Assembly: GCA_944472155.2 (NCBI GenBank)
Contig: OX235273.1
Coordinates: 103,934,582 to 103,998,581, forward strand
DNA length: 64,000 bases
Direction: 5' to 3'
From: Trichobilharzia szidati
Lineage: Eukaryota > Platyhelminthes > Trematoda > Strigeidida > Schistosomatidae
This document shows positions 23,661 to 34,974 of this stretch, piece by piece (positions within the stretch are counted from its first letter, which is position 1; each line of letters starts with the position of its first letter). The position numbers and the translations under genes were made by a program. The notes beneath the pieces are model-generated. The model did no database searches. It was not told the origin of the DNA and saw only the letters and a list, made by a program, of their open reading frames with translations.

Positions 23661-23889
23661 CAAAGAAGGGAGTAGACACATCACACCAGTCACTAGTGTC
23701 CAATCAAAATACAATCACCTATTAATCCAGCACCACGCTTGTGTCACAAGAAGATTTCTTATCAAGACAGACTTAATTAGAGTCAAAGGCGGATGCATTA
23801 TCTAGGAATGACACAATGAGCATATTTAGCACCTCTGTCTAAACTGGAAACAATATTGTTATGTTTCGTATCAAGCCTTTAAACCATAT

Positions 23890-24198
23890 GCAACATCGAA
23901 TGACTTGAAACTGGTGTTGAAAATTCCGGTCTTGTTCTTTATGCTAAGCCCTGTGGATATCCACACGGAGCTCAGAGTAAAAAGACACCAGTTTCGCTTT
24001 TCCAGTCTCACCTGCGCTTCTTGAATTTGAAACGATGTTACCTACCTGGGTAAGTGAAAACGATGCCATCCTTTCTATCTCTTCCATTAATAGCAACTGG
24101 TGTTTGTTGGCGTCAGTAATCACCTTTGTCCCTTTTACGTTATCTTGAAGTCTTGTCTTCGTAGCCTGTACTGTCACTTTGTTGCCTTTCACTTGTTT
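23890..24198 (-). mobile_element. RTE fragment, interrupted by an LTR
   Basis: The minus strand corresponds to the region between the glutamine run and the 'FNTNVKS' block ('ggtgttgaaaattccgg', 'aacgatgttacctacctggg'). It ends where an LTR begins at 24199. RTE-like RT sequence resumes at 24605-24760 beyond the LTR, so the LTR probably landed inside this copy. Confidence 0.65.
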
Positions 24199-24600
24199 TG
24201 TAACGACAGGAGGCATGGGCCAGGCAGCAGATCGTTTATGGGGAAAATCAGCAGATATTTATAGATTTTTATGTGCATTATTATAGACTATAATTAGCAG
24301 CGAAACAGCGTCTTCTAATTGTTTGTTTTCTGGCTGGAAGTTAATCTCAAGTATTGGTTTTGTAGGGATTTTGTTTGACTGCATGGAGGATTCCATCATG
24401 AGCTGACATGAGTTAGTTAATCTGTCATCTCTTTGTGCCCGTTTCTTTGAAGGTCAGGCCACATATCTCCAAAGTCTGCTGTGGTTGCTTGTTGAGTTAG
24501 TCTTTGTTCTTGTCCTTTTTCTCCTGACCAAGATATGGGACGTAAACATTGACGTCAACTGCTGTCTACCAATTTTGGCTAGCAGACAGTTCGCACCACA
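24199..24600 (-). mobile_element. Solo LTR, itself carrying a short insertion
   Basis: The ends are TGTAACGACAGGA and TTCGCACCACA, as in the copy at 30007-30341, and inner blocks align ('cagatcgtttat', 'aaagtctgctgtgg', 'acgtaaacattgacgtca'). At 24348-24415 a 68-bp insertion splits it, flanked by GTTAATCT on both sides (24340-24347 and 24416-24423). I find no clear target duplication around the LTR itself. Confidence 0.75.
24348..24415 (-). mobile_element. 5'-truncated hammerhead-type element inserted in an LTR
   Basis: The 68 bp match the 3' end of the tRNA-headed family as seen at 38.15 kb ('agtattggttttgtaggga', 'ttccatcatgagctgacat'). A perfect 8-bp duplication GTTAATCT flanks it, and removing it restores the LTR text. 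Severe 5' truncation with a duplication indicates LINE-type retroposition. Confidence 0.8.
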
Positions 24601-24604
24601 GCAT

Positions 24605-24780
24605 ACCTTTGTTGATGTAATATATATGAATCTTTCACGAAGTCCAGGTCTCCTACCTATTTTGTCAGTCTCAGTGGTTCAATTCGCCTCAAATCAGGAA
24701 CATCATCAATGGTAGTAGGCAGCCTTGTCTTACTGCTATCTCCGCATCATACACTTCAGTGCGCTTTCCACTTTGAATTT
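24605..24780 (-). mobile_element. RTE palm-region fragment
   Basis: The text 'aggtctcctacctatttt', 'gaacatcatcaatggtagta' and 'ggcagccttgtcttactgc' parallels 16930-17040 and 18380-18480, the RT palm on the minus strand. It probably continues the 23890-24198 copy across the LTR. Confidence 0.5.
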
Positions 24781-24839
24781 CATAACGGGTGACGTATGCA
24801 TGTATGTACGTGTAGATAGTATCAGAAAACCTAATGACT

Positions 24840-25025
24840 TACCCGAATGAGGAAAGATGAGTGGGTCATCCAAGGGTGACATGGAAAAGATCATGTGAGG
24901 AGGAGATGAAACCATATGAGCAAGAGTGGGACCAGCTAAAGTGGACAACAGAGGATAGAACAAAGTGGAGACGTACTGTTGAAGCCCTAAGTTCCACTTG
25001 GAACCCAATGGAACAATAATAATAG
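24840..25025 (+). mobile_element. RTE 3' end
   Basis: Plus-strand terminal part: 'catccaagggtgacatgg', 'gaggagatgaaacc', 'gttgaagccctaag', 'ttccacttggaaccc', then an AATAAT tail. The gap to the next copy (25026-25489) shows no feature. Confidence 0.65.
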
Positions 25026-25489
25026 TAATGATAACTTTCCCCCACTTGTACTGCTGATATAAATGATTCCAATATGAGTAAAAATACTACATGTACACGA
25101 TGAGAACGTTTCTCGTCTAAATTTCTTAATTTCACCCGACAAGTTTGTATATATAAGACAATGAATGATATTTCTCTCTACTCAGTTTATTCTCAACACA
25201 CAAACATTCTTTTTTCACAACATGTGAATAATTTCATTCTAATGATAAATGATCTGTATTACTAATACAAACAATGACCAGAAGAAATCAATATGTGATA
25301 TGAAATCGATCTGATAGCCTTAAATATGATTGGTTAATTTATTCATATTTAGAAGTAGCTGAGAATAGAGAGATATGACTTCAACATAATGAAAGAGTGA
25401 TTTTAAAACCAGTTAAATTATCTCAAAACATTATATAATTCGTTAGAATCAACCAGTTTGAAATTGGTATCATATGGTTTCTTTTATAT

Positions 25490-26095
25490 CAAGTGGAGAT
25501 CAGACAGAGGTGATGAAGATGGTTCACCGGCAACAACAGGAACCAGTCGTCAGTACCAGTGGGAGAAATTTGAAGGAAATCGTCTCTTTCACTTATCTCA
25601 TCAGTGTCGTCTCAACTGGAGGTGTAACGGATGATGATGTCAGAGTTAGTCAGGATTGGAAAGGCAAGATAGACCTTCATTAATCTGAAATCAATGTGGA
25701 TATCTACTACAATAAGCATAAAAAAGAAAATTCGGATTTTCAAAACACTAATATCAAGTCAGCCAGTTATTTTGTGTGCCTCAGAGACGTTGTTTGTGCA
25801 TTGCCGGAAGCAGACTTTTGCCAACTTGTGCTTTCTCTCATTACTGAAGAGTAGATGGCCAACCAAAAAGAATTAGCAATAAGGAACTCTGCACTGTGGT
25901 GGACTAACTCAGAACCTATTGCTCCCAAAAATATGCTGAAGGAAATATAACTGGACAGGACACATCCTAAGGACACTGTTGAGTGGCATGACGTATCTGC
26001 CTTTGAGTGAAAACCAAATGAGAAACTTGAGTCCAACTGTGACACGAAGGAGATAGTGTGGGAAGGAGATGAAGACATTTCCGCAGACACTATTT
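25490..26095 (+). mobile_element. RTE fragment without 3' tail
   Basis: The plus frame starts at 'GDQTEVMKMVHRQQQEP', then 'GRNLKEIVSFTYL', a damaged 'DDDV' block, and later shifted frames with 'QKELAIRNSALW' and 'LDRTHPKDT'. It stops near 26095 before the usual tail, exactly where a minus-strand copy's tail begins. Both ends are therefore truncated. Confidence 0.75.
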
Positions 26096-27850
26096 ATTTT
26101 TATTTATTATTATAGCCTTTGATTCCAGGTGGAAAATAGAACTTCAACAACATATCTCCACTTTGTTCTATTTGGTGCTGTCCTCTTCAGATGGGTCCAT
26201 CGTCGCCCCATAATTTCCCATTTCCTCCTCCGTACACTATCTCCTCCATGTCATCCTCGCAGTGATGACCCACTCGTCGCATCCCATTGGAATTTCACTC
26301 GAGTGATGACTTGCATTGTGCACCATGTCATTTGACGGTATCGCCAACGTATGCCCCATCCATCTCCATCTTATCCTACATATTTGTTCAGCAGTCGGCT
26401 CTTGGTTTGTCTGTTTCACAGTGGAGTTTCTTGTCGCTAATTCTTACTGGCCGGCCGGCTGGCCATTTGGTCTTCAGTATGGAGCCAGCAAAGGGGGTAG
26501 CTGCTAATAAAAATCTGTAACTTGTTGGAAATTCTCCTCGTGACGGGTGAACCAAGTCTCTGACCCGTATGGAAGAACTGACTTCACATTTATGTTGAAA
26601 ATCCGAATCTTGTTCTGTACACCGTGGAGCGCAGACGATTTCCAAACTGATTTCAGGTTGGTGGGGGAGTATTTTGCCTTTCCCATTCTGGCCAGCTTTG
26701 ATATCTTCATCTTCTCTCCTCAGCATATTCTGAGCTCGCTAGGATCAGTTTTCTCCTGTTAATCAGTTCTGATCAGATAGTAGAAATCCAATGGCTTTTA
26801 ATAACTTTTGGTTTTAGGTAATTATTAGCCTTCATGGCTGTGTCTGCAGCTAACTGTATGTTGTGCCAGGCTTCTTCAGGAGAAGTTTGCTGTCGACTTC
26901 AGATACTCGTTTCATTATTTCTTCCTTAAATAGGGACTCAGAGTCTCTGTCTAGTTGGGGGCGTAACTGCTGCGCTGCCAACAACCTTTCATGTCCGTTT
27001 AATTGTAAGCATAAACTTGAAGGGACTGGGAAGTGAATGAAGTCTACTGACATGTTTCAGAAAGAGCGGCAGTCTTCTACTGACCCTCGCCAATGACACC
27101 CTGTCGATATGTTGTCCATTTGAGTCCAATGTTGCTTTGGTGATGGAGGTCGCCGGGTTACGCAGTGTCCCTCTTTCTGCTTAAAGTTAGTGCTGAATAG
27201 GAACAGATGATTATCTGAGCAGAACTGTAGAAGATGATCACTGTTATCAGTTCGTCGGCACGGAACCTTATACCTACCACCTACATACTTCTCAGTGTGG
27301 CACAACTTCCTTACTTGGGCATTGAAGTCGCCTGCTAAAGAAACTATATCTGGACGTTCTGCTTTTTGCAGAAAATTAGACAGTTTCAGGTGGAAATCAT
27401 TCTTTAGTTCATCCGAACTGCAGTCTGTTGGGGCGTGAGTGGAGACTATGAAAAGACGACGGCGGGTAACTCAGTCCTTCCTTCTTCTAACGGACCCGTC
27501 CAGACGGACCGCACACATATGACTATCTACTGCGATCCAGTCAAGAAGTAATTTTTCTGCCCTAACACTCAGTGCTATCTCTACACCTAAGGTGAATTTT
27601 GCAGATTCACCTTGTTGGCCAGGTGGGATTAAGTGAATAACCACACTTCAGCCTTGTATACATGTCTCCGAAACATAACATACATCCATGGTTCGAGATG
27701 CCAGAGTTCTGACAGAGGATCCTGACTTTATTGCTCCAGTATGAAGTTGGTGGTGTTGCTTTAAGGGGTTATTAGGGGTTATTTTTCTGGCTCTCATCGT
27801 TATTTCTGGTTACAGAATGAAACGAAGACGACCGACTGGCCTGCAGAATA
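26096..27850 (-). mobile_element. RTE copy with endonuclease region and a large RT deletion
   Basis: It reads on the minus strand. The 5' part (27480-27060) gives an APE-type endonuclease: 'RRRLFIVSTHAPTDCSS' near 27455, 'SLAGDFNAQVRKL' near 27320 (GDFN motif), 'RTDNSDHLLQFCSDN' near 27250, 'HWTQMDNIS' near 27115 and 'HWRGSVEDCRSF' near 27075. Downstream, 26830-27050 is linker. At about 26760 the sequence jumps to the RT thumb ('DEDIKAGQNGK', 'NINVKSVLPYGSETWFT', 'KTKWPAG') and then the tail at 26110. About 1.5 kb of RT including FADD is missing. It is the only copy here retaining endonuclease. Confidence 0.8.
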
Positions 27851-28004
27851 GTACTTACAGTAGTAGGAAAACAAGATAATGAGGGTGATATGGATAAGGG
27901 AGAATGGTGATCAGGAAGGCTTCATGTGCCTCCGTCATCTCGCAATATCAGTTGGTGACCACTGAAGTCCAACATGTCAAAGTGAGTGCATTGGATTCTC
28001 ACCC

Positions 28005-28165
28005 GAAGTCGGCAGTTGGTAATAGCACTATATCATCAGCTGACGGAAGTTAGAGTTCATGCGTCACTGAATCTTAGCTCAAGTGGCTGAACAGTTAACA
28101 AGCTTGATCTCGTAACCTAAGGTCCCGGAGTTTAATCCCTGGTGTATTCATGGATGCGATGTATG
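28005..28165 (+). mobile_element. tRNA-headed hammerhead-type element, 5' part
   Basis: Leader text 'gctgacggaagttagagttc', then a tRNA-like head 'caagtggctgaacagttaac' and 'ggagtttaatccctgg', then 'tcatggatgcga'. The hammerhead part is lost. Confidence 0.5.
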
Positions 28166-28231
28166 TTTGTTGGTTTGTTTGATTTTTACATAACATGATT
28201 AATTTTTATTCAAATTTTGATAAAGATTTAT

Positions 28232-28260
28232 GCATATATATATATATATATATATATATG
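28232..28260. repeat. TA microsatellite
   Basis: An uninterrupted (TA)n tract of about 27 bp in AT-rich DNA. Confidence 0.9.
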
Positions 28261-28609
28261 ATAAGAAACTACAAGCATTTAACCTTGAATGAAACCTGTA
28301 TATTTAATTATAACACTATTTAACATACTGAATATGTAAATTGTACATTGAATTGATAAGTAGATCGTGTGTAAGTAAGCAGTTCATTTAATAAAACAAA
28401 CACAGAAAAGTATAAAACTTTCTCATGCATATATAAATGTACTTATACTGTAAAATAATTTGTGAGTACATGGTTTAAGGATAGATAGATAGATTGACTG
28501 GTGCTAAATAGCTTGACTATCACTCTTTGATAATAAAATCAAACAATTTCTCTTTGTCTTTATCCTTTGGAAGATTTTCGGCTTTTGAAGCTTCAGTAGC
28601 CGTAGTGTT

Positions 28610-29090
28610 GTTATTAATATTATTATTTCCTTTAATTCCTAGAGGAACATAGGGCTTCAACCAGAAGTCGTCATTGCGTTCGGTTCTCTGCTAGAGTTTT
28701 CACCTGGCTCCAAGTCTGCCCACATGCTATCATCTCCTCTTCACATGACCTCCTCCAAGTCACCGTCATACTGACGACCAACTCGCCGCTTCCCTTTCGG
28801 ATTCCACTCGAGCAATGGCTTGTCTAGTGATGTCACTTGATGGTTTCCTCAGAAGATGGCCAATCCAATCCATCTCTATTTCTTCCTGCCTATTTGTTGC
28901 ACAATCGGTTCCTGGTTGGTTTGCTCCCAGAGATCCCTGTTGCTGATCTTTTCTGGCCATCTGATCCTGAGTAGTATTAAGCGAAAACAGCTGTTAATGA
29001 AGGTCTGTATTTTGTTTGAGGTTCTCTTTATGGCGCACCAAGTCTCTGATTCGTATAGTAATACTGACTTCATATTGTTGTTAGCCTCAC
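28610..29090 (-). mobile_element. RTE retrotransposon 3' fragment
   Basis: Minus-strand frames read 'MKSVLLYESETWC', 'INSCFRLILLRIRWPEKISN' and 'EQTNQEPIVQQIGRKK', then a shifted 'WIGHLLRKPSSDITRQAIARVE', and a tail with ATT repeats at 28615. A short duplication ('ccaatccaatcc', near 28860) causes the frameshift between the two readable parts. Confidence 0.85.
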
Positions 29091-29279
29091 AATAAACCTT
29101 CTTTATTTTTTCCAGACTTAATACCGGCTGATAATCTAGTCAAGGTGTTTCTGGACTGCATCAGCTTGAAATCTAACCTGATTTCTTAGGCGTCACTTCG
29201 TAGGGTTGACATTAATCATAGGATCAATGAAAATCATCAGGAAGTACTGGACAGAGGTAGATCTATTGATCGCAAATTG

Positions 29280-29425
29280 ACGGAAGTTAGGAATCATCAA
29301 GCATTGGAATCCATTCTAGTGTCTGAATGGTCAGCTAGCTCCCCATTTAGCTTGAAGATCCTGGGTGCATCTTTTTGAAGGGTTCCAAACTGTCCAGTAC
29401 TCTTCAGTGATTTTCACTCGTTTTC
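29280..29425 (+). mobile_element. tRNA-headed hammerhead-type element, decayed
   Basis: Leader 'aattgacggaagttagg', a degraded head 'gtctgaatggtcagctagc' and 'gaagatcctggg', then 'ttgaagggttccaaac' and 'gtccagtactct'. The GAAA box and most of stem II are missing. Nothing clear follows up to 30006. Confidence 0.5.
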
Positions 29426-30006
29426 CAGCTTATATCAGTCGGTGGTCGAACTTGGAACCTGCGCCTCTCGTGTGGCTGTCAAATATTCTATCAAATCAGC
29501 CATCACCGCTTAGCACTACTGGCTTTAAGAAATCTTAGATATTCAGTGTACAATCATCTGAATAGAATGGCTTAGCTTAGCATGGGACTATTAACATGCA
29601 GCGAGTAAGGCAATTCGAAAATGAGTCCGGCATGTCTGTTTAACACGTCCCTTTGAATTGTATTAAAACAACTGCGTACCTCATTCTGCATTCCATGGAA
29701 TGTTCTACAAAGGGATTAGTTTTGCAGCAAACTCTTTGTAGTCCAGTAATGAGTGATTCAGATATATATATCTTTGAAGAGGAGGTCAGACATCCCCAAG
29801 CTTTAAGGATTTTTTTCCTTGTTTACAAATCCCCATGCGATTCTCTGTTCCTTTCCAACAAGTATCTATCAATCAATATTGGGTTATTAAGTTTTGTTCT
29901 AACCATTTTGAATAGTTTCCAATCAACTTCAACCCATAAAAGATGTGATAACATATACCAAACAGAAACGTTTTCAGTTTGGTCCCTATTCACACAAACA
30001 TACACC

Positions 30007-30341
30007 TGTAACGACAGAAGGCAACAGTCAAGCAACAGATCATTTATTAAGGAAATCAACGCATATTCATATATTTTCATGTACATTATTATGGATAGTT
30101 AAGCGAACAAACACAGTCTTCCGATGGGTTTTTTCTCACGTAAAGTTAAGCTTTCATCTATTTGTGACTGTTTCTTGAATGTCAAATCCTCTATATGTTA
30201 ACTGCATCCGCCTACGCAAAGTCTGCTGTGGTCGGTTTTGAATCAATCTTTGTTCACATTTTCTCACGACAAATCTTTGGAACGTAAATATTGACGTAAA
30301 TTACTGTCTAGCAATTTGGCTAGTAGACAGCTCTCACCACA
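30007..30341 (-). mobile_element. Solo LTR with 4-bp target duplication
   Basis: A 335-bp unit whose minus-strand sense begins TGTGGTGAGAGCTGTC and ends CTTCTGTCGTTACA (TG...CA). On the sense strand AATAAATGATCTG lies about 40 bp before the 3' end, as expected for an LTR poly(A) signal. CACC flanks it on both sides (30003-30006 and 30342-30345). No gag or pol sequence adjoins it, so it is a solo LTR. Size, ends and duplication suit a Gypsy-type element; assignment to a named schistosome family is not verified. Confidence 0.85.
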
Positions 30342-31315
30342 CACCGAAGAGAGAATTTACTTGATTATCTGTTCCATTTTCGGCTACAACTGACAATAGC
30401 TCCAGGACAATTAAAAACAAGGAACTATCTGAAAGTTATTTTGTGTTGACTTGGAATTTTTTCAAATGACTGTATATTATTATTCCCTTGGGTCTCTAGC
30501 CCCACATCAAACCCTTCCTCTTTACCCGGGCTTAGGACCGACTACAATAACTAGCAAAATAGTTATTCAGGCAATGTTGTGACTGTATACAACTATTCAT
30601 TAATGTCTGTGGTTAAATCACAGAATGCCGGCCGGTACCGTTGATGGTCCCGGTTCGATTCTCCGTTCGCAAGCTCCCAAACTTTCCCTAGTTTATAGTT
30701 CAGTAATACACCTGGAAAAAGGGTGTTTAATGAACCTGCAGATGTGACATATCTGCTGGATAGAATTAACTCTGCACAGAATTACATTAGCCTTACACCG
30801 GAGGTGCTATTTGTCACCAATATCTGTTTTTAACATTAATTTTACTATACTTTACAACGATCATGTACTCATAGGGCCTTTTATATTTCGCACTGATTCT
30901 CAACTCCAGAATCTGATACATTCAGTATCGCTACTAGATGTTTTGACTGTTATTCGAGACAGTATATTCTCCCTTATCCATTGTCTGTGTTCTCCTTTCT
31001 TCATTTTGACTACCTCTGGTGTCCTCGTTGTTGTGTTTGACGTCGTGATAAGCTGATAAAGTGGTTTCCGTTAGTTTGATACTGCTTTCAGTATTACCAA
31101 TCATATCACTAGGATGATCAGTCATTAAATCCTCCTTCATCTACCTCTAGAAACCTCTCATTTTCGTCTAGTTAATCAAGAGATGGCAAATCACGAAATT
31201 CAATGACTATGTATTCAATCTTTCAGTCTTAGAATTAATCAAATAACTGCCAACCAAAACTTGAAAATTATACTAGTACTCACAAGTGGGAATTCACAAC
31301 CAATAAGGACCACCA
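30342..31315. other. Mostly unassigned; SINE-like scraps
   Basis: Around 30484-30530 and 30610-30660 there are pieces resembling the SINE body and T arm ('cccggttcgattctccg'). I see no exon. Open frames near 30811-31056 have no recognisable homology. Confidence 0.35.
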
Positions 31316-31530
31316 ACATGGCTGGTGAATTGACAGAAGTTAAAGTTCATGGGCCATTATACTCCTTTGTATTGGCTAAACGAAATAAGAGTTCACCACT
31401 TAATCTGAAGCTTCTGGATTCGATCCCTTCCAGTTAAATCATGAGTGCATCCTGTTGAAGAGTCTCGAGCCATATCGAAAGGGCTACTCAGTGTTTTCTA
31501 GTTTGCAATGATTTTCTAAGTAGAGTTAAT
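31316..31530 (+). mobile_element. tRNA-headed hammerhead-type element
   Basis: Leader 'gacagaagttaaagttcat' and 'gggccatt', a degraded head with 'ggattcgatccc', then 'gcatcctgttgaagagtct' and 'cgaaagggc'. The core reads TTGAAGA (C3 changed). Confidence 0.55.
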
Positions 31531-32330
31531 TCGTGACTAAACTTGAAATCATTAAAATTCCTGCAAACGAAAACTTGAAAATATATTCACGTAATCTTTC
31601 GTTCTAATCAAAATTTAAAATGGAGAACGAAAAAGATGACTGATTGTTTATATTATCATGGTGAAACAGTACAGTGAACAGTGTTAGAACTGTGTACGTG
31701 GTGCTTACCAGGAGTTAATATGTATCTATCAGTTGACGTTACTTATGAATTAAGGGTTGACTGATTATACTAGGCCAAAATGTTCAATATCTGTTAAAAT
31801 GTCAGCTCACTATAGGGATACTTTGTCAGTACTTTCAGATTAATGTCATGTAACTTGGTTTATGGTGAGTGGCAGTGGAATTCCAGGTGCACATTTCTTC
31901 CCATTTGCAGCTCTTTATCTGAATGTATTTGTATCCTATCCAATAAATGATAGTATTCTCACTGAAACACAATAGATGCTAGGTTCGAATCTTACCGGAG
32001 AATTGATGTAAATCCACCTGAGTAGTCCCAAATTCTATGGAAAGCACGTCTTAAAATCCACAACTAACCAGGTAATACGATGAATCTTCTTCAATAAACT
32101 CTATATTTGTAGTTAGCTATACGAATGGCATATTTTATATTGCTAACAACTAGTGACAGAAGGCATAATAAATACGTCCAAAATGCATGTACATAATTAT
32201 TCAAATTTGTAAATCTCCCAGCTGCGGTATCAGATAATACAGATTTGGAGATTCGGTTAAGCGTTAGTTTTGTTGGAACTTAGAATGCAAATGAAAATCC
32301 CTGAGTTCAAAATCCTACAACATATGCATA
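31531..32330. other. No feature recognised
   Basis: AT-rich sequence without a supported exon or shared repeat. Confidence 0.35.
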
Positions 32331-32334
32331 TCAC

Positions 32335-32745
32335 AACGTCATATCAAATCTGAGAGTACTGGACGGCTGCTTCGCCCTAGTTTGGGACTCATCATCAGCA
32401 CACGCACACCGAGGTTCAAACCCAGAACTTTCTAGTTACAAGGCGAGATAGCTCGTAGACCATTAAGCCACTGAAACTCTATCCAATGGCCAATCCATGA
32501 ATTTCAACTTCTGCCAATTCACGATAAGGTGCGACCATTAGCAAATGTCACTGGCGACTAATTTTCCTCACACCAGTGGCTTAATGGTCTACGAGCTTGC
32601 TTTGTAAGCGGAAGGTCGTGTATTCGAGCCCTGTGGGTAGGTGCATACTGTAGAAGAGTTTCAAATTCGGACGAAACGGTCGTAGAATACTCACAGGTTT
32701 TCCAAGGGTTTTCTAACTGATGTCAGTTCATGATGAAATCCTGAA
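32335..32745. mobile_element. Head-to-head pair of hammerhead-type elements
   Basis: A minus copy (32335-32555) with full tRNA-like head, leader and hammerhead-like segment (core ATGATGA, stem II GTCCC/GGGC, GAAGC) faces a plus copy (32570-32745) with 'accagtggcttaatggtcta', 'tcgagccctg', core TAGAAGA, GGACGAAAC and 'gttttctaactgatgtcag'. The leaders meet within about 15 bp. Both cores have lost C3 (to A and to T). Confidence 0.8.
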
Positions 32746-32879
32746 AACAATCAAATCACCACAAACCAGCACCTGAATTTTATATCAGATCACTTAACTT
32801 ACTATTCACAGCGTACTTAAAAGAGATATGCAGTTCATCACAGTTAGTGTTAACAAACGAAATGGAGTATAAACACAAT

Positions 32880-33110
32880 TATTATTTATTACTTCAGTTC
32901 TAGATGAAGCATAAGGTCTAAGCAGTGCATCCCCGTACCTCCTAGTCCTTTGCCATCACTTCCAAGTAAATTCACATGTGCCCATATGCCTCTAGTTCCT
33001 CTTCAGATGATCTTCTGTATATCACACTTGGACTCAAGCCCAACTTGTTACTTCCTATTCGTGTTATGTCATTTGACAATCTCCACACAGTATTTTCAAC
33101 CCCATCACTG
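32880..33110 (-). mobile_element. RTE 3' end fragment
   Basis: Begins 'attatttattacttcag', then 'aagcataaggtctaagcag', 'ccttttgccatcacttcc'-like text and 'gttcctcttcagatgatc', in family order. Strongly diverged. Confidence 0.5.
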
Positions 33111-33452
33111 TTGGGCAAAGTTAAACTATGGAAGCTGGTAGAATAAAAGGTCTTCAAAATCTAACCCTGAGTAACCAATCAGGATGAAGAGGTATTAAAA
33201 GTGGTCACTGAAAATAAAATCATTCCCGCTGTCCCCACTTTGCTGAAAGAGTTCAAGGAACGGCGAATATTTGATTACTGTATGAATAATATAGATTGAT
33301 TAGATGTACTTGGGGAAAGTATGTCAGTAAGGCAATATATCCATGCAGCAGACAATTATTGCCATAAATGCAGTCCCTGTTAGAGGAGGAAATCAGTTTG
33401 TGAGTGTGAGTAGGCACAGTATTTTTCAGACATTTTACGTCTTAGGTACTAT

Positions 33453-33790
33453 TTTGGTGACAGCTGACTGCTATCCAAATTGGTAGATGGTTATTTACGT
33501 CAATGTTTACGTCCTCAATATTGGTTGTGAGAAAAATATAAACAAAGACTGATTCAACAACCAACCACAGCAGACTTTGTGTAGGCGGATACAGTTAGCA
33601 TATTGATGATCTGACATTCGAGAAACAGCCACAAACAGATGAAAGATTAACTTTCAGTGAGAAACAACCAATCAGAAGACTGTGTTTTTCTGTTAACAAT
33701 AATCTATAATAATGTACATGAAAAGCTATAAATATGTGTTGATTTCCTAAATAAAGGATCTGTTGCCTGGCCCTTGTCTTCTGTTGTTAC
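33453..33790 (+). mobile_element. Solo LTR or LTR remnant, sense orientation
   Basis: It matches the complement of 30007-30341 along its length: 'ttacgtcaatgtttacgtcc', 'agcagactttgtgtaggcgg', 'gaaacagccacaaacagatg', 'aatgtacatgaaaagct', 'aataaaggatctgttgcc', and ends 'ttctgttgttac'. The first bases are mutated (TTTGGTGA for TGTGGTGA). No clear target duplication and no internal region are visible. Confidence 0.75.
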
Positions 33791-34970
33791 TTTATTGTAT
33801 TTTGTAAAGGTTATTGAGAACAGTGGCAACACAGATGGAAAACATCCTAGTCTCCACAGTACAAATGTATCATCAGTGTACAGAGGTAGTATCATGAAAG
33901 TTGGAGACGACTACTGGTTTTTTCGGAGAAGTCATAATTATCCCCCAAATAGATGAAACTGTACTCAGAATGAGAAATGCGAATCAAGTGTGGGTTCTTG
34001 AAATTTATATGATACTTCACCAAGTAAAGGTTTTGCGGAGACGATGTCAAATAGAAGTGTCGCCACATTAATACCAATAACTCAGCGACTGTCCATACTA
34101 GGAAGCACACTCCATACGAAATAATGATCATGATATAACGCATTATCATCTTTCGGTTGTATTTACCACCGAGGTAATCATTCCTCCGACTTTCTGGACC
34201 CCATTACACAAACACGTTGAACGGTTTTGGAATAGGTTAAAGAATTCTGATTGATTGATCAAGACCCCTGTTAGGGTCGTTGGTTATGGCTGCTGTAGTC
34301 TAACTCCCCCAATCTACTGGAACCTTAAAACATTTAACATAAACTAACATTTATTCATAAGACATTATTATATAATTGTAAATAAAATAATTGAATCATT
34401 CAAGAAAGGTCGAAAAAGGGAGAAAGCAATCAGAATGAACAACAGTACGATATGCTGGATACATTGATATGCAAAGATTCGAGGGCGCCTATATTTATAT
34501 ATGCATGTAAGCGTGTGAGTGTATGTGTGTTCTATGAGAATGAACTGTCGACCTCACAAATAAGGCACAGATACATCCTTAAAAAACAATACTGATAACA
34601 AAAGACTACCATGTCTTTCTGTATACATAAAATCAGCAGTGATAGATGGATGGTAGACGTAATAAGGATAAAAAGGTGAATTACAAAAGAGCTGGTATCA
34701 AATACAGGTAAATTACTCTACACATTCTAGAGGGGTATTTAAAAAGGCTATTAGAAAAACCTCTGAAAAGTGTGTAAGTTATATTTGTTATCACCTTGAT
34801 ATGTGTGTGTGTGTTTATCAGCGCGTGGTTGTATATTTCTGCAATAAAAATTCTATGTATTACTATCTTCTGATGTAAGCAGTAGTATCTAAGAACGAAA
34901 AAAAATGATTGAAAGAAAAGGGAAATTAATATCTCTTTAAAAATCAAAAGAAACTTTTCAATTTTGATCA
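33791..34970. other. Unassigned AT-rich stretch with simple repeats
   Basis: GT/TA-rich runs occur at 34495-34530 and a (GT)n tract at 34802-34815. Opposed short open frames have no homology that I can see. Confidence 0.35.
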
Positions 34971-34974
34971 GCAA

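Noticed and set aside
29653..30102. 149-codon plus-strand frame, the second longest in the window
   Set aside because: Its 3' third runs into the solo LTR, it has no splice context, and its composition follows the AT-rich DNA. It is probably chance.
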